Shown here in pieces: positions 21,042-28,984 of a DNA stretch of 64,000 nucleotides. The DNA comes from Bradyrhizobium sp. 170. GTDB lineage: Bacteria > Pseudomonadota > Alphaproteobacteria > Rhizobiales > Xanthobacteraceae. A program made the position numbers and the translations under genes. The stretch covers positions 9,131,220-9,195,219 of the forward strand of contig NZ_CP064703.1 of the NCBI RefSeq assembly GCF_023101085.1, in the 5' to 3' direction. The notes below the pieces were generated by a model that ran no database searches, was not told the origin of the DNA, and saw nothing but the letters and a program-made list of their open reading frames with translations. How positions within the stretch are numbered: position 1 is the stretch's first letter; every line of letters starts with the position of its first letter.

Positions 21042-21989
21042 ATGAAACTGAATGTCGCCGTCCAGATGGACCCCATCGCGCGTATCAACATTCGCGGCGA
21101 TTCGACCTTCGCGCTGCTCCTGGAAGCGCAAAAGCGCGGCCACAGCATTTCCTATTTCACCCCGGACCAGCTTTCGCTGCGCGGCGAGGAGCTGGTGGCG
21201 CCGGTGCAAAAGCTCACCGTGCGCGACGAGATCGGCGACCATTTTACCCTCGGCGAACCCAAACGCGAGCCGATGACCAATTTCGACGTCATCCTGTTGC
21301 GGCAGGAGCCGCCGTTCGATATCGCCTACATCACCTCGACGCATTTGCTGGAACGAATCCATCCCAAGACGCTGGTCGTCAACGATCCGGCCAGCGTGCG
21401 CAACGCGCCGGAAAAGATGTTCGTGCTGAACTTTCCGCAGCTGATGCCGCCGACGCTGATCTCGCGCGACCTCGACGAAATCAATTCGTTCCGCGACGAG
21501 CACGGCGCCGTTGTCATGAAGCCGCTGCACGGCCATGGCGGCGCCGCGGTGTTTCGCGTGATGCCGCAGGACATGAATTTCGGCTCGCTGTTCGACATGT
21601 TCTCGGTCACCTTTCGCGAGCCCTGGGTGATCCAGCGCTTCCTGCCCGAGGTGAAGCACGGCGACAAGCGCATCATCCTGGTCGACGGCGAATTCGCCGG
21701 CGCCGTCAACCGTGTGCCGGCCCCCGATGACCTGCGCTCCAACATGGTCCGCGGCGGGGCCGCTCAAGCCACCGACCTCTCGGAGCGCGAACGCGAAATT
21801 TGCGCAACCCTCGGCCCCGCGCTGCGCGAGCGCGGATTGTTGTTCGTCGGCATCGACGTGATCGACGGCAATCTCACCGAGATCAACGTCACCTGCCCCA
21901 CCGGCATCCGCGCGATTGCCAAGCTCGGCGGGCCGGATATCGCGGCAAGGATCTGGGATACCATCGAGAAGAAGCGCGGCGCAAAATAG
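21042..21989 (+). CDS. gshB: glutathione synthetase
   Basis: GshB joins gamma-glutamylcysteine and glycine with ATP, the second step of glutathione synthesis. The family N-terminus [17 protein letters not shown] fixes the likely start at 21042; an in-frame ATG at 21012 would add 10 residues. ATP-grasp features follow: [17 protein letters not shown] near 165-181, the [21 protein letters not shown] block (quoted in part), and the metal-site ending [20 protein letters not shown]. At 315 residues the length is normal. It is 91 bases after yraN. Confidence 0.95.
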   Translation: MKLNVAVQMDPIARINIRGDSTFALLLEAQKRGHSISYFTPDQLSLRGEELVAPVQKLTVRDEIGDHFTLGEPKREPMTNFDVILLRQEPPFDIAYITSTHLLERIHPKTLVVNDPASVRNAPEKMFVLNFPQLMPPTLISRDLDEINSFRDEHGAVVMKPLHGHGGAAVFRVMPQDMNFGSLFDMFSVTFREPWVIQRFLPEVKHGDKRIILVDGEFAGAVNRVPAPDDLRSNMVRGGAAQATDLSEREREICATLGPALRERGLLFVGIDVIDGNLTEINVTCPTGIRAIAKLGGPDIAARIWDTIEKKRGAK

Positions 21990-22134
21990 CGCCGCGCTGC
22001 GTCATTGTATTTTCACATCCCTGTTGTGCCGTCTCAGCCCACTTGCCAATTTCGGGAAGCGGGAGCAGCCTGTAGCCACGGATGAATCCGTCCGGGCACA
22101 AACTGCAATACATAAAATCAGTGGAGGAAGACGC

Positions 22135-23118
22135 ATGACGACGAATCTTTCGCGACGGTCTTTGCTTGCGCTTGGCGCAGGACTCGGTGTGAATCTTGGC
22201 GCGTCGACCTTTCTCGGCGGCAGTGCGCTGGCCAAGGCGCCAAAGCTCGGCACGCAGACGCCCTACTGGCACCGCTTCGTCCTCGGCGACGCCGAAGTGA
22301 CCGTGGTCTCCGACGGCCCGCTGCCGCTCGGCGATCCCTCCGGCACCTTCACCGGCGTGCCGAAGGAAGAAGTGAAGAAGATGCTCTCCGACAACTTCCT
22401 CAACCCCGACAATGTCGTGCTCGAACAGAACTCGCCGATCGTGAACACCGGCGACAAGCTGATCCTGTTCGACACCGGCATGGGCACCTCGAAGGCGTTC
22501 GGCCCGACCACCGGCCGCCAGCAGAAGAGCATGACCGAAGCTGGCATCAAGGCCTCCGACATCGACGCGGTGGTATGTTCGCACGCCCATATCGATCACA
22601 TCGGCGGCCTGGTCGGCGCCGACGACAAGCCGCTGTTCCCGAACGCGCAGGTCTACATCGCCCAGAGCGATTTCGATTTCTGGACCGATGAGGGCAAGCT
22701 CGGCAGTCCGCTGAAGGATTTCATCCTCCATGCCCGCAAGAACCTGATGCCGGTGCGCGACCGCATCGTGTTCATCAAGGACAACCAGGAATTCTTGCCC
22801 GGCGTCACCGCGCTCTCAGCCCCCGGCCACACCGTCGGCCACACCATCTTCATGGTGAGCTCAAAGGGAAAATCCTTCTGCTTCCTCGGCGACCTCTCCC
22901 ATCATGCGGTGCTGCTGCTGGAGAAGCCGCGGATGGAATTCTCCTATGACTCGGACCCAAAGCAGGCCGCGGCATCGCGGGTGAAGATGCTGGAGATGCT
23001 CGCTGCGCAAAAGATCCCGGTGATGTCCTATCACTTCGCCTGGCCGGGCTACGGCCACGTCGCCAGGAACGGCGACGGTTTCAGGTATTATCCCGAGCCG
23101 ATGAACATGCAGCTCTAA
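22135..23118 (+). CDS. Tat-exported metallo-beta-lactamase-fold hydrolase
   Basis: The 327-residue product starts with a twin-arginine signal (NLSRRSLLALGAGLGV, ending near GSALAKAP), so a folded, metal-loaded protein is exported to the periplasm. The MBL metal motif is CSHAHIDHIGG (HxHxDH) near 140-150. Further ligands lie in SAPGHTVGH, FLGDLSHHA and YHFAWPGYGH. The substrate is unknown; quorum-quenching lactonases and other hydrolases share this layout. The ATG at 22135 is preceded by GGAGG at about 8 bases, which decides the start over a long upstream open frame. Confidence 0.9.
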   Translation: MTTNLSRRSLLALGAGLGVNLGASTFLGGSALAKAPKLGTQTPYWHRFVLGDAEVTVVSDGPLPLGDPSGTFTGVPKEEVKKMLSDNFLNPDNVVLEQNSPIVNTGDKLILFDTGMGTSKAFGPTTGRQQKSMTEAGIKASDIDAVVCSHAHIDHIGGLVGADDKPLFPNAQVYIAQSDFDFWTDEGKLGSPLKDFILHARKNLMPVRDRIVFIKDNQEFLPGVTALSAPGHTVGHTIFMVSSKGKSFCFLGDLSHHAVLLLEKPRMEFSYDSDPKQAAASRVKMLEMLAAQKIPVMSYHFAWPGYGHVARNGDGFRYYPEPMNMQL

Positions 23119-23250
23119 GGCAATGCGTATCTTCCGGGGCGGCCGGCTTGGCCCGCCCCGGAAGCCGTCTTGCAAGCGCCAGGGGCGGTACTCCGTTTGG
23201 CGTAAGTCTGGTTCAGCGAAGCATGACCTATGCGATCCCGGAGAATCTCA

Positions 23251-23562
23251 TTGACCGACCAACCGCCCGCCAAGCCGTCCGACCTGATCTACGAGGACAC
23301 CGGGGCCGCGGCTCCGCTGGTCTATTTCGATATTGTCGGCGCCTACGGCACCATGAACGGTACGGTCGAGGTCGAACTGGCGACCCGTATTCTGGTGCCG
23401 AAGCCTGATGGATCGACGGAGGTCGAATTCATCTCCTCCGGCCGCATCCGCTGCAGCGCCAACGCCGCCACCAATCTGCGCAATGGCCTCGATGCGGCAT
23501 TGAAGATGCTGGAGCAGCCGCAAGGTGGCGCGGCGGCAATCGCGGCGGGGAAGCTGAATTAG
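23251..23562 (+). CDS. small conserved-looking protein of unknown function
   Basis: A 103-residue cytosolic protein reads TDQPPAKPSDLIYEDTG and then VYFDIVGAYGTMNGTVEVELATRI-type beta strands, ending with a helical, Ala/Gly-rich tail. TTG at 23251 is chosen because GGAGAAT lies 7 bases upstream; an ATG at 23230 in the same frame would add 7 residues but has no ribosome-binding site. Codon use matches the surrounding chromosome. I do not recognise the family. It lies 80 bases before the interrupted comM. Confidence 0.7.
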   Translation: MTDQPPAKPSDLIYEDTGAAAPLVYFDIVGAYGTMNGTVEVELATRILVPKPDGSTEVEFISSGRIRCSANAATNLRNGLDAALKMLEQPQGGAAAIAAGKLN

Positions 23563-23642
23563 GCGCCCTCTTCTGTTCTCTTAATGTTCTTGACTTATCC
23601 TCCGGTTCCCCGCTACCTTCGATTGTATCACGAGAGGCAGGC

Positions 23643-23740
23643 ATGGTTGCGCGGGTTTCTACGGTAGCCTTTGAGGGGATCGAGGCCCGCGCGGTCGACG
23701 TGCAGGTGCAGGTCGCACCCGGCTTGCCGGCGTTTGCCAT
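23643..23740 (+). pseudogene. comM: comM 5' fragment, left of the inserted element
   Basis: The first 30 codons of comM (MVARVSTVAFEGIEARAVDV, then QVQVAPGLPA) are followed by the shared 8-base site TTTGCCAT and then by foreign DNA. This matches the ComM/YifB N-terminus, which continues after the equivalent of LPAFAIVGLP in intact genes. The rest of the gene, in the same frame once the element is removed, begins at 28977. As it stands the fragment would run into the element and stop, so no functional ComM can be made from this start. Confidence 0.92.
23733..23740. other. Left junction core (attL) of the comM element
   Basis: TTTGCCAT is present once here and once at 28977-28984. To its left is comM sequence; to its right is element sequence beginning TGCAGAGTGTGAATG. 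The shared core is the expected product of site-specific integration by the recombinase encoded at 23995. Confidence 0.8.
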
Positions 23741-23790
23741 TGCAGAGTGTGAATGCCAACAGTATACGGCTGCATCACACGGAGATTGCA

Positions 23791-23985
23791 ATGGAATTGC
23801 GGGACCGCATCCCCCTCATGGCCCTCAGAGCGGCCGTTCGGCGCGCGTGCGTCATAGCACGGGCAACATCAACGCTGGAAGCGCTCGGGGAGCGTCTTGA
23901 GCGCGCTTTGGATCGTCAGGCACCCCGGAGGCGGGTGGACAGTGCCGAAGTGTTGGAACCCCTGATCGCCGACGCGACGGCCTGA
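23791..23985 (+). CDS. 64-aa ORF upstream of the serine recombinase
   Basis: ATG at 23791 is preceded by GGAG at a 6-base gap, and the frame runs 64 codons to TGA at 23983-23985, ending 9 bases before the recombinase start. The product (MELRDRIPLMALRAAVRRAC..., ending DSAEVLEPLIADATA) is basic and predicted helical with no recognised domain. Its position, ribosome-binding site and spacing support a real gene co-expressed with the recombinase. A regulatory or accessory role in recombination is possible but unproven. Confidence 0.55.
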   Translation: MELRDRIPLMALRAAVRRACVIARATSTLEALGERLERALDRQAPRRRVDSAEVLEPLIADATA

Positions 23986-23994
23986 GGCGAACCC

Positions 23995-25635
23995 ATGGAA
24001 GCCCCTGTGCAAGCCGAGGCCCAGACGCGGGCTTATTCCTACGTACGTTTCTCGACACCTTCGCAAGCCGCTGGAGCCAGCCTGCAGCGGCAGAGCGAGA
24101 GGGCGGCCAAATACGCCCTTGATCACGGGCTTACGCTGGACACCGAGTTGAAGATGACCGACTTGGGCGTGTCCGCCTTCAGAGGGAAGAATGCGCGCAC
24201 CGGGGCACTTGGTGGATTTCTGGAGGCCGTTGAGAGGGGCTACGTCGAGAGAGGTAGCTATCTGCTGATCGAGAACATGGACCGTCTCTCACGCGCTGAC
24301 ATCGTCACTGCACAGGGACTGTTCCTTCAGTTGGTTGGAAGCGGCATCAACCTCGTGACACTCACGACTGGTGAAGCCTACTCAGCGGAACGCCTCCAAC
24401 GTGAACCTGAGGCCATCTTATTCGTCGTGCTGGAGTTGATCAGGGCCAACCGGGAAAGTACGCGCAAAGCGCAGTTGATAGGTGACGCCAAGGCACGGAA
24501 GAAGAAGCGACTTGCGGAGCACGGACCCGAAGGCAAGCCGTACACGCGCCAAACGCCCGCGTGGATAATCTGGTCGGAGGAGGAGAAGCGATACACGCTG
24601 ATCAAGGAGCGAGCGGACATCGTGCGTGAAATGTTCGAGCGCATGGGCGCGGGCGACGGGCTTACGCGCATAGCGCGTGACCTCAATCAGCGCGGTGTTC
24701 CGACTTGGGGACGGAGTGGCAAACAGAAGACCGCCGACCACTGGAGAACCAGCTACATCCGCAAGGTCCTCACAAGCACCGCGCCCATCGGCACATTCAC
24801 GCCGCACACCACTACCCATGACGAAGCCACGAGGGCGCGGCGAGATGAACCCATGGAACCCGTGGAGAACCTGTTTCCTGCTGCGGTGGACGCGGACCTA
24901 TACTGGAGAGTGAACCGCAAGCTCAACACCAAGGCGGCCCGAGGCCGCAACGCCAGACAACCGCCGAAGTCCATCGTGTCAGGCATCGTGTTCTGCGCGA
25001 CGTGTGGGCACGCGGTCACAAGGGTGGCGAAGGGAGACTACGTCTACCTCGTGTGTTCACGGGCGAACATGAAGGCCGAAGGATGCGAATACAAGGCCGT
25101 TCGGTACCACGCCGTTGAGAAGGCGTTGAGAGAGAACGCGCGCCGCCTCGTCAAAGAAGCACCACGAGGCAAAAGCACTGCTGCGCTGGAGAAACAGATT
25201 GAGGCTCTACAGACCAACGCTAATGCGGCCGAACAACGAACATTTGACTTGGCCGACCTTGCCGCACAGGAGAGAAGCCCAGCAGCAAGCCGCAGACTTG
25301 CCGAGATGGAACGGCAACTGAAGGACATTCAAAAGGAACTCCGCAGCCTGAGAGCCCACAGGGACACCTTAACCACCGCAAGCGTGAAGGACCGCCTGAA
25401 GGCTGTGGAGCGAGCACTCATCGGCAACACGGACGTTGTGGAGACCAACAAGACACTGCGGGACGCCATACGGCGCATCGTGCTTGATCCTCAGCAAGGG
25501 CACCTGTGGGTACGTTGGCATCACTCTGATGAGGTGCAGGACATCTTGTGCATCACACGACACATGGACTGGACGGAGATGCGAGAGACGACACCGCCGA
25601 TGCAGGCGCTGTTCCCTGAACAAAAGACGACTTAG
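23995..25635 (+). CDS. large serine recombinase (resolvase/integrase family)
   Basis: The 546 residues give the standard large-serine-recombinase layout. The catalytic domain runs from YSYVRFSTPSQAAGASLQRQ (nucleophile Ser in the RFSTPSQ segment, about residue 20), through DLGVSAFRGKNARTGALGGF, to the catalytic-domain block LLIENMDRLSRAD. A recombinase domain follows (IARDLNQRGVPTWGR), with a zinc ribbon starting CATCGH near 340 and a coiled-coil segment at about 400-450. It catalyses integration and excision at att sites through a covalent phosphoserine. It lies next to attL, as integrases usually do. The ParB-like gene follows after 18 bases. Confidence 0.93.
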   Translation: MEAPVQAEAQTRAYSYVRFSTPSQAAGASLQRQSERAAKYALDHGLTLDTELKMTDLGVSAFRGKNARTGALGGFLEAVERGYVERGSYLLIENMDRLSRADIVTAQGLFLQLVGSGINLVTLTTGEAYSAERLQREPEAILFVVLELIRANRESTRKAQLIGDAKARKKKRLAEHGPEGKPYTRQTPAWIIWSEEEKRYTLIKERADIVREMFERMGAGDGLTRIARDLNQRGVPTWGRSGKQKTADHWRTSYIRKVLTSTAPIGTFTPHTTTHDEATRARRDEPMEPVENLFPAAVDADLYWRVNRKLNTKAARGRNARQPPKSIVSGIVFCATCGHAVTRVAKGDYVYLVCSRANMKAEGCEYKAVRYHAVEKALRENARRLVKEAPRGKSTAALEKQIEALQTNANAAEQRTFDLADLAAQERSPAASRRLAEMERQLKDIQKELRSLRAHRDTLTTASVKDRLKAVERALIGNTDVVETNKTLRDAIRRIVLDPQQGHLWVRWHHSDEVQDILCITRHMDWTEMRETTPPMQALFPEQKTT

Positions 25636-25653
25636 AAAGCAAGGACGATCACT

Positions 25654-26598
25654 TTGGCGACCGATGCTACCAAGAAGAACACCGCACCCGCATGGGACAT
25701 CAAGCCTACCCGCATCCGCAAGGCAGACGTGAGCTTGCCTGCAGACAGCGGGAAAACAACGGAGCAGCTCCAGGCTGAGATTGATCGAGCCCCGAATACG
25801 CAGGGGCCGCCTCGGCCCAACGTGGCACGCGACACGGTCCACATCGCTGAGAAGGTTTTTCAGTGGCGGGGAGACCACCGAAGGGACCAATGGACAAGAG
25901 AGAACCACATCCTCACTCTCGCCAAGGCAGTCAGGGACGGCGAGAAGCCTCTGGAGCGCCTCTTGGTGCTACAGGTGGGCGCGCAGTTCTACGTGATTGA
26001 TGGACACCATCGCCTTGCAGCGTACGACACCGCGGGATGGACCAAGGGCATCCCGGTGGAAGTCTTCGCGGGCACCCTGACTCACGCACGGGTACGAGCA
26101 CTCTCCAGCAACGTCAAAGACAAGCTACCGATGACGACGCAAGCGAAGAGTGCGGCTGCATGGCGGATCACGAAGGAAGACCTCGGGGGCCTCACAGCGG
26201 CACAGGTGGTCGAACTAACTGGCGTGTCACTGCGCCAAGTGCGCTTCATGCGGAAGGTTTGGCGCGAGCTAAACCAACGCGAAGACATCAACAGGGAGAC
26301 ATTACCGGACCTGACATGGAGCAAAGCCAGAGACCTCTGGGAGGGCAATGAGGTGGACAGCGATTTCGATCAGGAGGGCTGGATAGAGAAGAAGGCTCAG
26401 GAGGTCGTTGATTTGATCAGGAGGACAAATGTGGCCGCAGGTCTCCTACAAGATGTCGAGGTCACCGCCCTTGCCCTCCTTAGGCTCTCCGAGGGGCTGC
26501 CGGGAGCGCTGATCGAACAATGGGCAGGGGACCATCAAGACCTTATCTCAGAATTGGCTGCGCGAATCGACAACCCACCGGATGATTTGGAACTTTGA
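25654..26598 (+). CDS. ParB-like N-terminal-domain protein
   Basis: The 314-residue product starts with TTG at 25654 behind an AAGGA site. It contains a ParB/Srx-type domain: LLVLQVGAQFYVIDGHHRLAAY at about 108-129, with the DGHHR signature in place of the classic GERR box (quoted here as VIDGHHRLAAY). A helix-turn-helix-like segment follows (GLTAAQVVELTGVSLRQVRF, about 182-201). Such proteins occur on plasmids and integrative elements as DNA-binding or regulatory factors. No ParA partner is present, so a partition role is doubtful. It probably forms an operon with the recombinase. Confidence 0.75.
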   Translation: MATDATKKNTAPAWDIKPTRIRKADVSLPADSGKTTEQLQAEIDRAPNTQGPPRPNVARDTVHIAEKVFQWRGDHRRDQWTRENHILTLAKAVRDGEKPLERLLVLQVGAQFYVIDGHHRLAAYDTAGWTKGIPVEVFAGTLTHARVRALSSNVKDKLPMTTQAKSAAAWRITKEDLGGLTAAQVVELTGVSLRQVRFMRKVWRELNQREDINRETLPDLTWSKARDLWEGNEVDSDFDQEGWIEKKAQEVVDLIRRTNVAAGLLQDVEVTALALLRLSEGLPGALIEQWAGDHQDLISELAARIDNPPDDLEL

Positions 26599-26681
26599 GG
26601 GGTGCAGATACAGGGCATGCAAATTGCACCCCAGTCCAGTTCCGAAGGCTGCCAATTAGGACCGAAACGGACCTAAAGTAA

Positions 26682-26897
26682 ATGAGCGGGAGGGAACGAC
26701 CGGCCGTCGAGGCTTGGCCCGAGGCACGCCGCAATGACCCTATGGCTCTCCCGAGGCGGGCCCGCCAAAGCGCCAGTTTACAAGGGCGGCAAATCAGGAA
26801 TACCTTGCTGAAGGTAGAGGAAACTGAGCTGCTATACCTTTCGGCGAGCCACGAACTGAGAGATAGCCGTCAGTGGATGGCAGTTCAGAATGAATAA
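26682..26897 (+). CDS. possible 71-aa ORF
   Basis: This frame (MSGRERPAVEAWPEARRNDP to MAVQNE) ends at a TAA that overlaps the start of the following membrane-protein gene by 8 bases, an arrangement that would allow coupled translation. There is no good ribosome-binding site at its ATG, and composition (many Arg, no hydrophobic segments) gives no family. It may be only the leader of the membrane-gene transcript. Confidence 0.3.
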   Translation: MSGRERPAVEAWPEARRNDPMALPRRARQSASLQGRQIRNTLLKVEETELLYLSASHELRDSRQWMAVQNE

Positions 26898-27273
26898 GCC
26901 CCCAAGTGCACGCACCCAGGAGCGGATTGCCGTTGCCACGGTAGAGGAGCGATACCGAACCCTCCGAACGCTGATCCGGGTCGCAGGCGCTGTTTATGCC
27001 GTCTACTTGGGACACGGGGCGCTTGAGGTTCTGGCCGGGGAGACCACAAAGTTAGCGCTCGAACTATCTGTGCTTGCTGACGTTAAGTTTACGTTGACGT
27101 TTGCACTGGCGGGGGCAGCCACTACATGGGCGGTCGCGGAGCGTATAATTAGACATCGAAAAGTCGAACAGATGCAGGGCCGGATTAAGGAATTGGAAAC
27201 GAGATTGGACCCCAATCGCTCCAGTTCAGGGCTTACGCCAAAAGGCAAGACAAACCCAAAGGACAAAAAATGA
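26890..27273 (+). CDS. small two-helix membrane protein with C-terminal coiled coil (unknown function)
   Basis: The 127-residue product has an N-terminal cytosolic segment and two hydrophobic helices, at about 33-54 (IRVAGAVYAVYLGHGALEVLAG) and 74-96 (FTLTFALAGAATTWAVAERI). A charged coiled-coil-like tail follows (KVEQMQGRIKELETRLD) with a Lys-rich end. No family was recognised. Its last base triplet overlaps the start of the next membrane gene (ATGA), so the two proteins are co-translated and may act together in the inner membrane. Confidence 0.7.
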   Translation: MNKPPSARTQERIAVATVEERYRTLRTLIRVAGAVYAVYLGHGALEVLAGETTKLALELSVLADVKFTLTFALAGAATTWAVAERIIRHRKVEQMQGRIKELETRLDPNRSSSGLTPKGKTNPKDKK

Positions 27274-27839
27274 CCGTGGTCGCAGCAGATGCGTTGGTCA
27301 GTTTGGCAGTCTTGATAGCACTCCTTTTTGTTGTTTACGGCCCATGGCAGTGGGCCTGTACAGACTACGCGCGTCAACGGCTGTTTGAAGTCCGAGACGA
27401 AATCTTTGATATGGCAGCGGACGGCGAGTTGAACTTCAAATCGCAAGCCTATCGAGACATTCGCCGATCATTGGAGATGAACATACGGTTCGCGCATGAC
27501 CTAACGCTGCCCAATTTCCTCCTCCTTCTAATTTTGCGCAAAGACAATTTGACCGAGAAGAGCACCTTGCGCCGCGCTATTGAGGACCTGCCTCCAGAAA
27601 TCCGCGCCAAGGTCGCGCGGAAGGTTTTCGTGGCAATGAAGGCGCTTATCGTGATGATGATCGTCAAGTCGCCAGTTGCGATGATCGTCGGACTACCGGT
27701 TTACGCAGCAACCCGCTTGATCAATAGCTGCCGTGTCCATGTGTCAAAGGCTGCCGCATTTTGTGCAGACTTAATTCAGGTAGAGGCGGAGAACGCACCG
27801 TCAGCTATCAGGTTTCATTCGCATCAAATCGTGCACTGA
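27270..27839 (+). CDS. membrane protein of unknown function, partner of the preceding gene
   Basis: The 189-residue product starts at the ATGA overlap with the upstream gene. It has one clear N-terminal transmembrane helix (ALVSLAVLIALLFVVYGPW, about 8-26), a long charged helical region (RQRLFEVRDEIFDMAADGEL), a hydrophobic NFLLLLILR segment near 86, and another hydrophobic stretch (VAMKALIVMMIVKSPVAMIV) near 120-140. The pattern WACTDYARQRLFEVRDEIFD looks like one I associate with unnamed proteins from rhizobial accessory regions. Function is unknown; a membrane-active defence or lysis role is only a guess. Confidence 0.7.
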   Translation: MTVVAADALVSLAVLIALLFVVYGPWQWACTDYARQRLFEVRDEIFDMAADGELNFKSQAYRDIRRSLEMNIRFAHDLTLPNFLLLLILRKDNLTEKSTLRRAIEDLPPEIRAKVARKVFVAMKALIVMMIVKSPVAMIVGLPVYAATRLINSCRVHVSKAAAFCADLIQVEAENAPSAIRFHSHQIVH

Positions 27840-27944
27840 TTTCCGGACAGCCGGACCTGCTTAGGATAGCAACGCATTCACGCAATCCGCGTGAGACCGA
27901 AAGGGGCTCGGGCGAAATTTGAAAGGCAGCGAGCGGTGCCTGCC

Positions 27945-27974
27945 AAAAGGGTCCCATAGAAGAACGAGGGACCC
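27945..27974 (-). terminator. Rho-independent terminator-like hairpin downstream of the DUF3892 gene
   Basis: On the minus strand, GGGTCCC and GGGACCC form a 7-base-pair stem around a 12-base loop, followed at once by TTTT. It lies 94 bases after the DUF3892 stop in the direction of its transcription and also separates it from the convergent membrane genes. A near-identical hairpin occurs at 28730-28760. Confidence 0.6.
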
Positions 27975-28067
27975 GGTGATTTCAGTGGAAAGCGTGGCCG
28001 CGTCGGGCCGGGATTATGGCCACTGACGCGGCAAGCGCTCACCCCAAACGGGAGCCTGAGGTCACCG

Positions 28068-28373
28068 TTAGGCCTTCGGGCACTCCGGCAGGGACAGCAA
28101 ATTATTGGGCTGCTCCCCGTCCGACGCCGTCTTGAGATACTTGTTGCCAAAACGGCTGATGGCGACGACGACCCAAACGGCATCAGCACCGGGAGGCTTC
28201 ACCCAGAAGCTCCATTGGCGCGTCTCTATGAGGACAATGGCGTCTTCTTGCGTGATCCTCCATCCGCCACCGGCGTTTCCACCGATGTGCGTAATCCGCT
28301 CGTGAGGATTGTACCGGTCAGTCTTGTTGATGCAGTTGATCTGAGCGGTCTGGGTCTTGGTAATGCTGTTCAT
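28068..28373 (-). CDS. DUF3892 domain protein
   Basis: The 101-residue product matches DUF3892: a start ITKTQTAQINCINKTDRYN, the HERITHIGGNAGGGWRIT block with the Gly-Gly turn, EDAIVLIETRQWSFWV, and the C-terminal YLKTASDGEQPNNLL. The family is found on phages, plasmids and chromosomes and has no known function. ATG 28373 is chosen over an open frame extending to 28472 because homologous family members begin near this point. It is the only gene of the element on the minus strand and lies between two matching hairpins. Confidence 0.78.
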   Translation of the reverse strand: MNSITKTQTAQINCINKTDRYNPHERITHIGGNAGGGWRITQEDAIVLIETRQWSFWVKPPGADAVWVVVAISRFGNKYLKTASDGEQPNNLLSLPECPKA

Positions 28374-28729
28374 AATAATAGCCTGTGCTTGTGAGACAGG
28401 CTTGACCACCGGCTGTATCTCCGATTCTATCGGAGTTGCGTAACGACCAATGCCCCGCTTTGCCCATCTCACGGGTTAAGTAGCGGGCCAGAACTACAGA
28501 AGCCGTTGAACCTGGCAGGGTTTGGCGGCTTCGTTCGTTTTGGTTCCTTGAAGCCTGATGGTTGATTCCGATTCCGTCAAGGTCTTGTCGGCTAATTCGC
28601 CTATTCACACCACATGTGGGGGAAAAGGGGGGATAAGTCCGTTTTTGAAAGCACGCACAGCAGCGGCGAGCTGGGCAGCGGCGGCGGCTTTAGGGCGTCT
28701 TTTTTTGAAGTCACGAGCGCCAGACAGGC

Positions 28730-28760
28730 AAAAAGGGTCCCATAGCCCGATAGGGGACCC
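28730..28760 (-). terminator. Second copy of the GGGTCCC/GGGACCC hairpin
   Basis: Same stem (GGGTCCC-12-base loop-GGGACCC) and same flanking run of five T on the minus strand as the hairpin at 27945-27974; 15 bases (aaaagggtcccatag) are identical. No minus-strand gene ends just to its right, so it may instead shield the element from transcription entering from comM, or be a repeated protein-binding site. Confidence 0.45.
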
Positions 28761-28822
28761 ATCTGCGTACGACCATTGATTTGGCTCAACGTCCTCCGCG
28801 GTTGGGGCTGGACGATCCGGCA

Positions 28823-28954
28823 ATGAACCGGCCCGACGATACCGCTTCAGAAAAGCCCACGCCCTCGCGGGTGGAGGAGGCGCGGCGGATCATCGAAGAA
28901 TACGCGGAAAGCCTGCGAGAAATCATTCGGAAGCTCCGCCGTCGTCTCACCTGA
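28823..28954 (+). CDS. 43-aa Arg/Glu-rich small protein at the right end of the element
   Basis: The frame starts ATG AAC CGG CCC GAC GAT and runs 43 codons to TGA at 28952-28954, 22 bases before the right junction core. The product begins MNRPDDTASEKPTPSRVEEA and ends with a strongly basic amphipathic helix (IIRKLRRRLT), as expected for a compact helical protein. Similar short proteins (RVEEARRIIEEYA-type) are, in my recollection, annotated repeatedly in Bradyrhizobium. It is too short for most gene callers. Function is unknown. Confidence 0.6.
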   Translation: MNRPDDTASEKPTPSRVEEARRIIEEYAESLREIIRKLRRRLT

Positions 28955-28976
28955 TTGTTGTCATTGACAGCCAGCA

Positions 28977-28984
28977 TTTGCCAT
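28977..28984. other. Right junction core (attR) of the comM element
   Basis: Second copy of TTTGCCAT. To its left is element DNA ending CATTGACAGCCAGCA; to its right comM resumes with CGTCGGCCTCCCCGAC. Read across a joined left comM fragment this restores the codons for Phe-Ala-Ile-Val-Gly-Leu-Pro. Confidence 0.8.

Larger units (their letters stand above)
23741..28976. mobile_element. About 5.24-kb serine-recombinase integrative element inserted in comM
   Basis: Everything between the two TTTGCCAT cores is foreign to comM: excision of 5,244 bases (element plus one core) restores an uninterrupted ComM frame. It carries a large serine recombinase at the left end, the expected place for an integrase. 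Cargo is a ParB-like protein, two membrane proteins, DUF3892 and tiny ORFs. It has no phage structural gene, relaxase or replication gene that I can identify, so it is a minimal integrative element, or a remnant, that may need a helper for transfer. Base composition is visibly more AT-rich at 26.6-28.6 kb than the flanks. Confidence 0.85.

Noticed and set aside
27945..28760. Repeated GGGTCCC hairpins as a CRISPR-like array
   Set aside because: There are only two copies about 780 bases apart, with no regular spacers or cas genes.
28558..28779. 73-codon frame inside the right part of the element
   Set aside because: It crosses the second hairpin and has no ribosome-binding site or conserved-looking segment; it is left out in favour of the 43-aa gene nearby.
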